DNA of 64,000 nt from Azospirillum endophyticum (GTDB lineage Bacteria > Pseudomonadota > Alphaproteobacteria > Azospirillales > Azospirillaceae): contig NZ_JAENHM010000025.1 in assembly GCF_016595245.1 (NCBI RefSeq), positions 62,001-126,000 of the forward strand. Reading direction: 5' to 3'. Below are positions 16,812 through 27,100 of this stretch, in pieces (position 1 is the stretch's first letter; every line of letters begins with the position of its first letter). Position numbers and translations under genes: made by a program. The notes below the pieces were generated by a model, which was not told where the DNA came from, made no database searches, and worked only from the letters and a program-made list of their open reading frames with translations.

Positions 16812-18896
16812 ATGACCAACGGTATCTCCAAGGGTGCCCCCAAGGGCGCCATCGTCGGCGTCGATGTCGGCGGTACCTTCACCGACCTGTTCCATTACGA
16901 CGAGGCGCGCGGCAGCTTCCGCACCGCCAAGGTCCCCTCCAACCGCGGCGACGAGGCGGTCGGCTTCCTCGCCGGACTGCAGAGCTTCGGTCCGGTCGCC
17001 GAACTGGGGTCCATCGTCCACGGCACCACCGTCGGCACCAACGCGCTGCTGGAGCGCAAGGGGGCGAAGGTCGGGCTGATCACCACCGCCGGCTTCCGCG
17101 ACGTGCTGGAGATGCGCCGCCGCGACCGCCGCCACACCTGGGGCCTGTGGGGCGATTTCGTCCCCGTCGTCGACCGCGACATGCGACTGGAGGTGGCGGA
17201 GCGCACGCTGGCCGACGGCACGGTCCGCAGTGCAATCGACCCGGAGGAGGTGCGCGCCGCCGCCCGCAAGCTCGCCGATCAGGGTGCCGAGGCGCTCGCC
17301 ATCGTCTTCATCAACGCCTATGCCAACCCGGCCAACGAGCTGGCGGCGCTGGAGGCGGCGCGCGCGGTGTGGCCCAACGCCAACCTCGAATGCTCGTCGC
17401 GCATCCTGCCGGAAATCCGCGAGTTCGAACGCACCTCCACCACGGCGCTGAACGCCTATCTCCAGCCGGTGGTCGGCAGCTATCTCGCCAAGCTCGACAA
17501 CGCGCTGGCGGGGGAGGGGTTCGGCGGGCGCTTCCACATCGTGCAGTCGAATGGCGGCGTGATGTCCACCGACACCGCAAGGCGGCTGCCGGTGCGCACC
17601 GCCCTGTCGGGACCAGCGGCCGGCGTCATCGCCGCGGCGGCGATCTCCAAGGCGGCGGGCTTCCCCAACGTCATCACCGGCGACCTCGGCGGCACCAGCT
17701 TCGACGTGTCGCTGGTGGTGGAGGGGCAGACCATGCTGGCGGCCCAGACCACCATCGATTTCGGTCTGGTCGTCCGCACGCCGATGATCGAGATCACCAC
17801 CATCGGCGCCGGCGGCGGCTCCATCGCCGGGGTCGATCCCGGCGGCATGCTGCAGGTCGGGCCGGAAAGCGCCGGCTCCAGGCCGGGGCCGGTCTGCTAC
17901 GGCCAGGGCAACACGCGGCCGACGCTGACCGACGCCAACGTCCTGCTCGGCCGCATCAATGCCGAGCGCCCCATCGGCGGCAAGCTGGCGCGGCTGGACG
18001 TCGATGCCGCCCGAACCGCCATCGCCACCCATGTCGCCGAGCCGCTCGGCCTCGACGTCATGGCGGCGGCGGAAGCCGTGGTGCGCATCGCCAACAGCAA
18101 GATGGCTGGCGCCATCCGCCTCGTCTCCATCGAGCGCGGCCATGACCCAGCCAAATTCGCCGCGGTACCTTTCGGCGGCGGCGGGGCGCTGCATGTCGGC
18201 GCGCTGATCAAGGAGGTCGGGCTGAAGGCGGCGCTGGTGCCGCGTTTCCCCGGCGTGACCTCGGCGCTCGGCTGCGTCATCGCCGACATCCGCCACGATC
18301 AGGTGCAGACGGTCAATCTGCCGCTGGCCGGCATCGACGCGGGTGCGCTCGACCGCCGCATGGTGGAGGAAGCGGCGGCCGCCCGCGCCGTGGTGGAGTC
18401 CGCCGGCCTCAGCGTCGAGCGGATCGACCTCGTCTTCGAACTCGACATGCATTACATCGGCCAGACCCACACGGTCGCCGTGCCGCTGCCGGTGTCGGTC
18501 GAGAACGGCACGACAGGCATCGACGAGGCGACCATCCGCGCCGCCTTCGAGCGCGCCTATCAGGCGTCCTTCAGCCGGCTGCTGCCGGGGGTGGGTGCCA
18601 AGATCGTCAACCTGCGCACCGCCGCCATCGGCCGCCGTCCGCATTTCGACCTCTCCGCGCTCGCTCCGGCGGCGGGCACCACGGTCGAGGGCGCCTATGC
18701 CGGCTCGCGGCCGGTGTGGTTCGACGGGGCTTGGCACGAGGCGGCGGTCTACAACCGGCTGGAGCTGCCGGTCGGCGCCGTCATCCAGGGGCCGGCGATC
18801 CTGGAGCAGCCGGACGCCACCACCGTCATCGACCCCGACCTCTCCGCCCGCGTCGACGGCTTCGGCAACGTCATCGTCGAAAGGAGCGGCCGATGA
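16812..18896 (+). CDS. Hydantoinase/oxoprolinase ATP-binding subunit (HyuA type)
   Basis: A 694-residue partner of the HyuB-type protein. It has the actin-like ATPase (ASKHA) phosphate-1 loop VGVDVGGTFTD near residues 16-26, the segment NALLERKGAKVGLITTAGF, and the second domain GDLGGTSFDVSLV, typical of hydantoinase A and the N-terminal half of 5-oxoprolinases. It phosphorylates the amide or lactam oxygen to drive ring opening. Its length is normal. The stop overlaps the next start (ATGA), showing tight coupling to the isochorismatase-family protein. The minus strand here is open for 674 codons, but this is a GC-rich shadow. Confidence 0.88.
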   Translation: MTNGISKGAPKGAIVGVDVGGTFTDLFHYDEARGSFRTAKVPSNRGDEAVGFLAGLQSFGPVAELGSIVHGTTVGTNALLERKGAKVGLITTAGFRDVLEMRRRDRRHTWGLWGDFVPVVDRDMRLEVAERTLADGTVRSAIDPEEVRAAARKLADQGAEALAIVFINAYANPANELAALEAARAVWPNANLECSSRILPEIREFERTSTTALNAYLQPVVGSYLAKLDNALAGEGFGGRFHIVQSNGGVMSTDTARRLPVRTALSGPAAGVIAAAAISKAAGFPNVITGDLGGTSFDVSLVVEGQTMLAAQTTIDFGLVVRTPMIEITTIGAGGGSIAGVDPGGMLQVGPESAGSRPGPVCYGQGNTRPTLTDANVLLGRINAERPIGGKLARLDVDAARTAIATHVAEPLGLDVMAAAEAVVRIANSKMAGAIRLVSIERGHDPAKFAAVPFGGGGALHVGALIKEVGLKAALVPRFPGVTSALGCVIADIRHDQVQTVNLPLAGIDAGALDRRMVEEAAAARAVVESAGLSVERIDLVFELDMHYIGQTHTVAVPLPVSVENGTTGIDEATIRAAFERAYQASFSRLLPGVGAKIVNLRTAAIGRRPHFDLSALAPAAGTTVEGAYAGSRPVWFDGAWHEAAVYNRLELPVGAVIQGPAILEQPDATTVIDPDLSARVDGFGNVIVERSGR

Positions 18897-19507
18897 GGGG
18901 CACCGACATTTCCATCGATCGGACCGCCTTGCTGGTCTGCGACCTGCAGAACGACTTCATTCACCCGGAAGGCGCCTACGGACGCGCCGGACAGACGGCG
19001 CCGGAGATCCTGGCGCTGCCGGAGCGGGTGAAACCGCTGGCCGACCTGCTGCGGTCGCGCGGCGGCTGGGTGATCTCCACCAACTTCACCCTGGTGCCGG
19101 GCCGCGGCGGTGAGCCGATGATCTCCCCCCATCTGAAATCGCTGCGGCCCTTCCTGGCCAAAGGCGATTTCCAGCCCGGCGGCTGGGGACACCGTACGGT
19201 CGATGCGCTCCAGCCCGTCGATGTCGAGGTGGAGAAGGTCGCCTATTCCGCCTTCTACATGTCGCGGCTGGAATGGGTGTTGCGGAAATGCGGGGTCGAG
19301 TGGCTGCTGGTCTGCGGCATCGTCACCAACGGCGGCGTCGCCTCGACCGTGCGCGATGCCCATGTCCGCGAGTTCGACACCATCCTGCTGGAGGATGGCT
19401 GCGCCGCCTTCAGCCGCGAGGTACATGAGGTCTCCGTCGCCGCCCTGCGCCCGGTCTGCCGGGTGGCGACCGTCGCGGCGGTGCTCGAGGAGGTGGCGAA
19501 CCCATGA
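18893..19507 (+). CDS. Isochorismatase-family hydrolase lacking the canonical Cys nucleophile
   Basis: A 204-residue alpha/beta protein of the family of nicotinamidase, N-carbamoylsarcosine amidase, maleamate amidase and isochorismatase. The catalytic Asp is D17 (LLVCDLQNDF) and the Lys is K115 (VEKVAYSAFY). At the usual nucleophile position the amidase pattern T-N-V-C-V is replaced by TNGGV (residues 145-149), so the Cys is Gly148. True isochorismatases, which hydrolyse a vinyl ether without a Cys, also have Gly here. The start is ATG at 18893, overlapping the HyuA stop; the longer open frame upstream lies inside hyuA. Context suggests it acts on the ring-opened product, but with Gly148 a standard amidase mechanism is doubtful. 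Confidence 0.8.
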   Translation: MRGTDISIDRTALLVCDLQNDFIHPEGAYGRAGQTAPEILALPERVKPLADLLRSRGGWVISTNFTLVPGRGGEPMISPHLKSLRPFLAKGDFQPGGWGHRTVDALQPVDVEVEKVAYSAFYMSRLEWVLRKCGVEWLLVCGIVTNGGVASTVRDAHVREFDTILLEDGCAAFSREVHEVSVAALRPVCRVATVAAVLEEVANP

Positions 19508-20913
19508 GCCGCATCCTGCCCGCCGACGGCGTGGCGTTCGAGTTCACCGCCCCGGTCGTCGTGATCGGCGGTGGGGCGGCCGGCATGGTCGCCGCGCTCG
19601 CCGCCCATGAACGGGGTGCCGGCGTCCTGGTGCTGGAGCGCGACGCGCTGCCCCAGGGGTCCACCGCCCTGTCGGCCGGGCTGATCCCGGCGCCGGGCAC
19701 CCGCTGGCAGCGTGACGCCGGCATCGAGGACAGCCCGGATCGCTTCGCCGCCGACATCGTCGCCAAGGCGAAGGGTGAACCGGACCCGGCCGCGGTCGCC
19801 CGCGTGGCGCAGGCGGTCGGACCGGCGCTGGAATGGCTGGCCGACCGCTATGGGTTGCCGTTCTCGGTAGTGGACAACTTCAGCTATCCCGGCCACAGCG
19901 CCCGGCGCATGCACGGGTTGCCGAGCCGGTCGGGGGCGGCATTGATCGACCGGCTGCGCGGCGCGGTGGAAACTGCCGGCATCGACGTGCTGTGCGAGGC
20001 GCAGGTCACTGCACTCGTCGCCGATGGCGGTGACATCCGTGGTGTCGAGATCACCCGGCCCGACGGCAGCGTCGAGCGGGTCGGCTGCGGTGCGCTGGTC
20101 CTCGCCTGCAACGGCTATGGCGGCAACAAGGCGCTGGTGGAGCGGCATGTGCCGGAGCTGGCCGGCGCGCTCTATTTCGGCCATCCCGGCAACCAGGGCG
20201 ACGCGCTGATTTGGGGCGAGGCGCTGGGTGCCGCCACCCGGCATCTGTCGGGGCATCAGGGCCACGGGTCCGTCGCGCATCCGGCCGGCATCCTCGTCAC
20301 CTGGGCGACGATCACCGAGGGCGGCGTGCAGGTGAACGCGGAGGGCAGGCGCTTTTCCAACGAGGCACAGGGCTATTCGGAACAGGCCGCCGTGGTGCTG
20401 CGCCAGCCGGACGGCATCGCCTGGACGGTTTTCGACGACCGCATCGCCGGCATCGCCCGCCAGTTCGAGGATTTCCGGCAGGCCGAGGCAATGGGCGCGG
20501 TGCTGACCGCCGACGCTCCCGCCGAACTTGCCCGGCAGATGAAGATCGATGCGGACGCTTTCTCCGCCACGCTGGCGGAGGTCGACCGGCTGAAGGCGGC
20601 GGGCGGCACCGACGGGTTCGGTCGCGATTTCGCCGGCTCGGCGCCGCTGCTCCCGCCCTATCGGGCGGTCCGCGTCACCGGCGCCCTGTTCCACACCCAG
20701 GGCGGGCTGGTCGTCGATGACGATGCCCGTGTTCTCGATGCCCAGGGGACGCCGCTGCCCAACCTCTATGCCGCCGGCGGGGCCGCCTGCGGCGTGTCGG
20801 GATCCAAGGCGTCCGGCTACCTGTCCGGCAACGGCCTGCTGACCGCGGTGGCGCTGGGGCGCATCGCCGGCTCCGCCGCTGCAAGCGCCGTAAAGGAAGG
20901 AACCAACCGATGA
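19504..20913 (+). CDS. FAD-dependent oxidoreductase, fumarate reductase/succinate dehydrogenase flavoprotein type
   Basis: A 469-residue FAD_binding_2 protein. The Rossmann dinucleotide motif is [21 protein letters not shown] (starting near residue 18), with [14 protein letters not shown] contacting FAD and a C-terminal FAD segment [13 protein letters not shown] and GYLSGNGLL. The middle cap region ([24 protein letters not shown]) corresponds to the substrate domain of soluble fumarate/urocanate reductases and 3-ketosteroid dehydrogenases. No signal peptide or haem motif is seen, so it is cytoplasmic and probably oxidises or reduces a C=C bond in the pathway intermediate. It overlaps both neighbouring genes by 4 bases. 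Confidence 0.83.
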   Translation: MSRILPADGVAFEFTAPVVVIGGGAAGMVAALAAHERGAGVLVLERDALPQGSTALSAGLIPAPGTRWQRDAGIEDSPDRFAADIVAKAKGEPDPAAVARVAQAVGPALEWLADRYGLPFSVVDNFSYPGHSARRMHGLPSRSGAALIDRLRGAVETAGIDVLCEAQVTALVADGGDIRGVEITRPDGSVERVGCGALVLACNGYGGNKALVERHVPELAGALYFGHPGNQGDALIWGEALGAATRHLSGHQGHGSVAHPAGILVTWATITEGGVQVNAEGRRFSNEAQGYSEQAAVVLRQPDGIAWTVFDDRIAGIARQFEDFRQAEAMGAVLTADAPAELARQMKIDADAFSATLAEVDRLKAAGGTDGFGRDFAGSAPLLPPYRAVRVTGALFHTQGGLVVDDDARVLDAQGTPLPNLYAAGGAACGVSGSKASGYLSGNGLLTAVALGRIAGSAAASAVKEGTNR

Positions 20914-22331
20914 CCTCGCAGCCACGCAGCCTGTTCGAGAAGGTCTGGGATGCCCATGTCGTGGCGACCCGGCCGGACGGTCAGGCCCTGCTCGCCATCG
21001 ACCGCCATTTCCTGCATGAGGGGTCCTTCCACGCCTTCGGCATGATCGACCATGCCGGCCGCAGGGTGCGCCGGCCGGAGCTGACCTTCGCCGTCGCCGA
21101 CCATTACGTCCCCTCGCACAGCCGGTCCAAGCCGATCGCCGATCCCGAGATCGCCAACATGGTGACGATGCTGGAGGCGAATGCCGGCCGCCACGGTCTG
21201 CGCCATTTCGGCCTGCACGACCCGGCGCAGGGCATCGTCCATGTGCTGGCGCCGGAACAGGGGCTGACCTTGCCCGGCCTGACCATCGTCTGCGGCGACA
21301 GCCACACTTCGACCCACGGCGCTTTCGGCGCGCTGGCCTTCGGCATCGGTGCGACGGAGGTGTCGCATGTGCTGGCGACCCAGACCCTGTGGCAGCGCCG
21401 GCCCAGGACCATGCGCATCACGGTGCATGGAATGCTTGGACCGCATGTGACGGCCAAGGACCTGATCCTGGCGGTGATCGCCGCCATCGGCGCCGATGGA
21501 GCCGCCGGCCATGTCATCGAATATGCCGGCAGCGCCATCTCCGCATTGTCGATGGAAGGCCGGCTGACCGTCTGCAACATGTCGATCGAGGCGGGCGCGC
21601 GGGCTGGCATGATCGCCCCCGACGACACCACCTTTTCCTGGATCGAGGGGCGGCCTTTCGCTCCCAAGGGGGAATTGTTCGACCGCGCCGTCGGGCAGTG
21701 GCGGATCCTGCCCAGCGATCCGGATGCCGGCTTCGACCGCGAGGTGACGCTGGACGCCGCCGACATCGCCCCGGCCGTCACCTGGGGCACCAGCCCGGAA
21801 ACCGCGGTTCCGGTCACGGCAGGGGTTCCCGACCCCGCCGCCGAGGGTGATCCGGTCCGCGCGCGCCAGATGCGCAAGATGCTGGACTACATGGGCCTAA
21901 CCCCCGGCACGCCGCTGGAGGAGGTGCCGATCGACCGTGTCTTCATCGGCTCCTGCACCAATGCCCGGCTGGAGGATCTGCGGGCCGCCGCGGCGGTGCT
22001 GCGGGGCCGCCGCGCCGTGGTGCCCGGGCTGGTGGTGCCGGGCTCGGTCCCGGTCCGCCGGCAGGCGGAGGCGGAGGGGCTGGACCGGCTCTTCATCGAC
22101 GCCGGTCTGGAATGGGGCGAGCCCGGCTGCTCGATGTGCGTCGGCATCAACGGCGACCTCGTTCCGGCGGGAGAGCGCTGCGCCTCCACCACCAACCGCA
22201 ACTTTCCCGGCCGCCAAGGGCCGAACGCCCGCACCCATCTGATGAGCCCGGCGATGGCCGCCGCCGCCGCCGTCACCGGCCGGCTCACCGATGTCAGGAA
22301 ACTGGATGTCCGCAAGCTGGGAGCTTCTTGA
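20910..22331 (+). CDS. Aconitase-superfamily hydro-lyase large subunit (LeuC-type)
   Basis: A 473-residue [4Fe-4S] hydro-lyase, the length and pattern of 3-isopropylmalate dehydratase large subunit. The three cluster ligands are visible: C349 in FIGSCTNAR, and C407 and C410 in GCSMC. Also present are [19 protein letters not shown] and [14 protein letters not shown]. The enzyme would hydrate or dehydrate a 2-substituted malate/maleate. The location in a transporter/hydantoinase operon, with no leuB or leuA, argues for a catabolic paralogue and not leucine biosynthesis. The fold and cluster are certain; the substrate (for example dimethylmaleate, methyl-cis-aconitate or another alkylmaleate) is inferred only from the adjacent C-C lyase. 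Confidence 0.85.
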   Translation: MTSQPRSLFEKVWDAHVVATRPDGQALLAIDRHFLHEGSFHAFGMIDHAGRRVRRPELTFAVADHYVPSHSRSKPIADPEIANMVTMLEANAGRHGLRHFGLHDPAQGIVHVLAPEQGLTLPGLTIVCGDSHTSTHGAFGALAFGIGATEVSHVLATQTLWQRRPRTMRITVHGMLGPHVTAKDLILAVIAAIGADGAAGHVIEYAGSAISALSMEGRLTVCNMSIEAGARAGMIAPDDTTFSWIEGRPFAPKGELFDRAVGQWRILPSDPDAGFDREVTLDAADIAPAVTWGTSPETAVPVTAGVPDPAAEGDPVRARQMRKMLDYMGLTPGTPLEEVPIDRVFIGSCTNARLEDLRAAAAVLRGRRAVVPGLVVPGSVPVRRQAEAEGLDRLFIDAGLEWGEPGCSMCVGINGDLVPAGERCASTTNRNFPGRQGPNARTHLMSPAMAAAAAVTGRLTDVRKLDVRKLGAS

Positions 22332-22333
22332 GG

Positions 22334-22933
22334 ATGGATCCCTTCGTCACGCTGACCGCGCCGGCGGTGCCGCTCGACATCGCCAACATCGACACCGACC
22401 AGCTTCTGCCCGCCCGCTTCCTGAAAAAGCCGCGCAGCGCCGGCTATGGCAACTTCCTGTTCCATGACGAGCGCAAGCCCGGCTTCCCGCTGGACGATCC
22501 CGCCTATGCCGGCGCCGGCATTCTGGTGGCCGACCGCAATTTCGGTTGCGGATCGTCGCGGGAAGGGGCGGTCTATGCCCTGGTCGATGGCGGATTCCGC
22601 TGCGTCGTCGCCCCCAGCTTCGGCGACATCTTCGCTGCCAACGCCGCCAAGAACGGCCTGCTGACGGTGACCCTGCCGGAGGATGTGGTGGCGGGCCTGC
22701 GCCGGCAGTTGCAGGAGGCGCCGGGGGCCGTGGTGACGGTCGATCTGCCGGCCCAGACTCTGACCGGGCCGGACGGCCGGGCGCTGTCCTTTTCCATCGA
22801 CCCCTTCAAGAAGGAGTGTCTGGTCGAAGGGTTGGATGACGTGGCGCTGACCCTGCGCTTTCAGGACGCCATCGACGCCTTCGACAGGACGGACGCGGAG
22901 CGGCGGCCCTGGGTGGTACCGAACGGGGAGTGA
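22334..22933 (+). CDS. Aconitase-superfamily hydro-lyase small subunit (LeuD-type)
   Basis: A 199-residue swivel-domain subunit that pairs with the LeuC-type protein. It has the substrate-loop text NIDTDQLLPARFLKK and FGCGSSREGAVYAL, both LeuD hallmarks, and ends with the proteobacterial-length C terminus. The start is ATG at 22334, two bases after the large-subunit stop with AGG overlapping that stop; the longer upstream frame lies in the large-subunit gene. It is the last gene of the cluster. A palindromic repeat follows 9 bases after its stop, facing the convergent PPK2 gene. Confidence 0.86.
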   Translation: MDPFVTLTAPAVPLDIANIDTDQLLPARFLKKPRSAGYGNFLFHDERKPGFPLDDPAYAGAGILVADRNFGCGSSREGAVYALVDGGFRCVVAPSFGDIFAANAAKNGLLTVTLPEDVVAGLRRQLQEAPGAVVTVDLPAQTLTGPDGRALSFSIDPFKKECLVEGLDDVALTLRFQDAIDAFDRTDAERRPWVVPNGE

Positions 22934-22942
22934 GGGGGACGG

Positions 22943-23099
22943 TCCCTCTCCCGCCTCGGGAGAGGGAAGGGGCCCGCCGCGAAGCGGTGGGAAGGGTGAG
23001 GGGCGATCCAAGCAGCCATGCGGTTTGGGAATCTTGCCTCACCCCTCACCCTCCCCACTTCGTGGGTCCCCTCCCTCTCCCGGGTCGGGAGAGGGCGCT
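22943..23099. repeat. Compound palindromic intergenic repeat, copy 2
   Basis: Same architecture and orientation as the element at 2212-2366. The left hairpin is 22944-22953/22957-22966 and the right hairpin is 23073-23082/23086-23095, with identical arms and loops CCT and GGT. The long stem between GAAGGGTGAGGGG and CCCCTCACCCTCCCC is conserved. The spacer differs but keeps GCCATGCG. It fills the space between two convergent genes, where it could act as a bidirectional terminator or mRNA-end protector. Confidence 0.9.
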
Positions 23100-23104
23100 G
23101 AACG

Positions 23105-23956
23105 CTACCCCTGACTTTGTCGTTCCTCGTCGGAGACGCCGGACGACGATTGTACGCCCAGCACTTCCGCGGCGATCCTGGCGACATTGCCGTCGATGGG
23201 CGGCGGGGCGATGTTCACGCCGTCCTTCAGGGTGGCGGTGACGATCTCCAGCACCTTGAGACGGGCATGCCATTTGGAGTTCGCCTCCACCGCATGCCAG
23301 GGCGCCTGCGGCGTGGAAGTGCGGTCGAACATCGCTTCCACGGCCTTGACGTAATCGTCCCATTTGGCGCGGTTGCGCAGATCCTCTTCCGTCAGCTTCC
23401 AGCGCTTGTAGGGGTTCTTCATCCGCTCGCGGAAGCGCTCCAGCTGCTCTTCCGGGGTGATGTGCAGGAACAGTTTGACGATGCGCACGCCGTCGTCGGT
23501 CAGCAGCCGCTCGAACTCGTTGATCTCGTCATAGGCCCGTTTCCACTGGTCCTTGGTGGCGAACTTCTCCACCCGCTCCACCATGACGCGGCCGTACCAG
23601 GAGCGGTCGAAGATGGCGAAGGTGCCGGCAGCCGGCAGCTTGGTCCAGAAGCGGTACAGGTAATGCTTTCCCTGTTCCTCCGCCGTGGGGGCGGAGATCG
23701 GCCAGACATGGAAGCCGCGGGGGTCGAGCGGTTCGGTCATGCGGCGGATGGCGCCACCCTTGCCGGCGGCGTCCCAGCCCTCGAACACGATGATCGCGCG
23801 GCGTTTCTCGTGCCAGTAGGTCTGCTGGATGTGCAGCAGCTCCTTCTGCAGCTTGCCCAATCGGCGATCATACTCCTCCGCCGTCTCGATCCGCAGCTTG
23901 TCCTGGTCCAGTTTGGCGAGGCGGATTTTCGAGACCTTGCCGGGCTTTTCGGCCAT
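23105..23956 (-). CDS. ppk2: Polyphosphate kinase 2 family protein (PPK2)
   Basis: A 283-residue single-domain PPK2, which moves phosphate between polyphosphate and nucleotides. Walker A is FEGWDAAGKGGAIRRM, the lid region includes YLYRFWTKLPAAGTFAIFDR, and Walker B-like FDRSWYGRVMVERVE is conserved. Its length is that of class I/III enzymes; I cannot tell whether ADP/GDP or AMP is preferred. The ATG at 23956 (MAEKPGK) is chosen because CAGG lies 9 bases upstream; an ATG three codons earlier has no spacing. The minus-strand frame stays open far upstream through the GlgE gene, but only this part is protein-like. It is divergent from the GlgE gene, with 216 bases between them. Confidence 0.88.
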   Translation of the reverse strand: MAEKPGKVSKIRLAKLDQDKLRIETAEEYDRRLGKLQKELLHIQQTYWHEKRRAIIVFEGWDAAGKGGAIRRMTEPLDPRGFHVWPISAPTAEEQGKHYLYRFWTKLPAAGTFAIFDRSWYGRVMVERVEKFATKDQWKRAYDEINEFERLLTDDGVRIVKLFLHITPEEQLERFRERMKNPYKRWKLTEEDLRNRAKWDDYVKAVEAMFDRTSTPQAPWHAVEANSKWHARLKVLEIVTATLKDGVNIAPPPIDGNVARIAAEVLGVQSSSGVSDEERQSQG

Positions 23957-24172
23957 GCGCTGCATCCTGTGCTGGTGGTTGGGTTGCGGGTTGCCAACGA
24001 GGCGGGCGGAACCTTCACCGCTCCGGCGGGTTGACCGGCGGGGACATGGTGTCGGCCGTGACGCCGGCGTCGGCGTGCCCCGGAGGGGAACGGAGCCGAT
24101 GCCGCCTCGTCGATCCCACAACGGGGAGCGGCAGGCTGTCAACGGAGAAGCAGGGCCAAGGAAGGGGGTTCC

Positions 24173-27100
24173 ATGAGCATCGTCGGACCGCGCATCTACA
24201 ACCTGTTTCCGACCCTGGCGGGTCCGGTCCGCGATTGGTCCGGGCATCTGCCGCGGATCCAGGGGATGGGATTCGACTGGATCTTCCTGAACCCGATCCA
24301 CCAGCCCGGATTCTCCGGCAGCCTCTATGCGGTGAAGGATCCCTACCGGCTGCACGACGCGCTCCGCGGCGGGTCGCAGGAGAGCGACGACGAGCTTCTG
24401 CGCCGCTTCACGGCGGAGGCCGGAGCGCACGGCCAGTCGGTGATGATGGATTTCGTCATCAACCACACCTCGCGCGACGCCCTGCTGGTCGACCGCCACC
24501 CCGACTGGTACAAGCGCGGCGCGGATGGCGACCTGCACCGTCCGGGCGCCGTCGATCCCAACAACACCGCCCATGTCACGGTGTGGGGCGATCTGGCCTC
24601 GCTCGACTATGACCGGGCGGAGTCGCGCGCCGGGCTGGTCGGCTACTGGTCGGACTATCTGCGCCACTATATCGGGCTGGGCGTGAAGGGCTTCCGCTGC
24701 GACGCCGCCTATCAGGTGCCGGCCGAGGTATGGAAGAGCCTGATCGACGCCGCCCATGCGGTGAACCCGGAGGTGAAGTTCTTCGCCGAGACGCTGGGCT
24801 GCACGGTGGAGCAGGTGCGCGAACTGTGCGGCGCCGGCTTCGACTTCCTGTTCAACAGCGCCAAATGGTGGGACTTCAAGGCCGACTGGCTGCTCGACCA
24901 GTATGAGGAGTTCCGCTGGATCGCGCCGTCCATCGCCTTCCCCGAAAGCCACGACACCGACCGGCTGGCGGCGGAGGTCGGCAGCCAGGACGCGGTGCGG
25001 CTCGCCGCCCAGCTGAAGATGCACTATCTGTTCGCCGCCAGCTTCTCGACCGGCGTGATGATGCCGGTCGGCTTCGAATACGGCTTCACCCGCAAGCTGG
25101 ACGTGGTGCGCACCAGCCCGGCCGACTGGGAGCAGCCCAAGCTGGACCTGACCGGCTTCATCGGCGCGGTTAACGCCATGAAGGCCGCCACCCCGGCGCT
25201 GAACGTCGAGGGGCCGCAGCGCCGCGTGACCTCGCCCCACAGCCCGGTGCTCGGGCTGATCCGGCAGGTGGACGGTGCGGCGCTCGACCAGCCCGACGGC
25301 TGCGCCATCCTGGTGCTGAACCCCGACGAGAACCGGCCCCACACGTTGGACGTCGGTCCGCTGCTGGCGGCCACCGGCGGCACCTACGAGGCATTCGAGG
25401 ACGTGACGCCGGAGGCCGAGCCGCTGCCAATGGAGCCGGGCGCGCCGATGACGTTGCGCCCGATGGAACTGCGCGTCTTCCGCGCCCGCGCCGCCCGCAG
25501 CCACGCGGTCGAGCTGCACGACGTGGAGGAGCGGGAATGGATGGATTCCATCGCCGCCGGCCGCATGACCATCGAGAACGTCTATCCCGAGTTGGACGGC
25601 GGCCGCTTCGCCATCAAGCGGGCGGTCGGCGACGCGATGGAGGTGTGGGCCGACATCTACACCGACGGCACCTTCGTGCTCGCCGCCTCCGTCATGTACA
25701 GGGCGGACGGCGACGAGGCGTGGAGCGAGGCGCCGATGCGCCTCCACGAGAACGACCGCTGGGTCGGCCGCGTGCCGCTGACCCGCAACGCCCGCTACAC
25801 CTACAGCATCGAGGCGTGGCGCGACGTCTGGGAAAGCTGGCGCGCCGACTTCAAGAAGAAGGTCGATGCCGGGATGGTCGTCGACCTGGAACTGGTGGAG
25901 GGCCGCCGCTTCGTCGAGCAGGCGCTCGACCTGAACCATGGTGACGGCCGTGCGGCGCTGACGGCGGTGATCGAGCGGATGCAGGCGCTCGCCGGCCGCG
26001 AGGCCATCGACTACGCTCTGTCGGACGAGCCGCGCCGCGTCATGAAGCAGTATGGCGAGCGGCAGTACAAATCCCGCTATGTCCGCGAGCTGGAGGTCTA
26101 TGTCGACCGCACCGCCGGCGCCTATTCGGCGTGGTTCGAGATCTTCCCGCGCTCGGCCTCGCCAGACCCGTCGCGTCCGGGTAATTTCGACGACGTGGTG
26201 AACCTGCTGCCCATGGTCCGCGACATGGGCTTCGACGTGCTGTATTTCCCGCCGATCCACCCGATCGGCCGCGCCTTCCGCAAGGGCAAGAACAACACGC
26301 TGAACCCCGGTCCGGACGATCCCGGCGTGCCCTACGCCATCGGCGCGGAGGAGGGCGGGCACGACGCCATCGACCCGATGATCGGCGATTTCGACAGCTT
26401 CCGCCGGCTGGTGCGTGAGGCGAAGCGGCACGGCATCGAGATCGCGCTCGATTTCGCCGTGCAATGCTCCCCCGACCACCCTTGGGTGAAGGAGCATCCG
26501 CACTGGTTCTACTGGCGGCCCGACGGCACCATCCGCTACGCCGAGAATCCGCCGAAGAAGTACCAGGACATCGTCAATGTCAGCTTCTACCGCCAGTCCT
26601 ACCCGGATCTGTGGTACGCGCTGCGCGACGTGGTGCTGATGTGGTGCAGGGAGGGCGTGCGCATCTTCCGCGTCGACAATCCGCACACCAAGCCCTTCCC
26701 CTTCTGGGAATGGATGATCCGCGAGGTGCAGGACCGCTACCCCGACGCGCTGTTCCTGGCCGAGGCCTTCACCCGTCCGAAGCTGATGAAGCGGCTGGCC
26801 AAGGTCGGCTTCACCCAGTCCTACAGCTACTTCACCTGGCGCACCACCAAGCCGGAGCTGACCGAGTATCTGACCGAGCTGACGCAGGGGGAATCGCGGG
26901 AGTACATGCGCCCCAACTTCTTCGCCAACACGCCCGACATCCTGCCGCCGATCCTGACCCAGGGCGGACGGCCGGCGCACATGATGCGGGCGGTGCTGGC
27001 GGCGACGCTGGCCGGCGTCTACGGCCTCTACGGCCCCTATCTGCTGTGCGAGGCGGAAGCCTATCCCGGCAAGGAGGAATACAACCACTCGGAGAAGTAC

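Noticed and set aside
16713-18737. A 674-codon open frame on the minus strand opposite hyuA
   Set aside because: It follows the codon-position GC bias of the real gene, has low-complexity Arg/Asp/His/Gly composition and no recognisable motif.
20910-22933. Calling the LeuC/LeuD pair leucine biosynthesis genes
   Set aside because: No leuA or leuB nearby, and the pair ends a catabolic operon with which it overlaps; a paralogous role is more likely.
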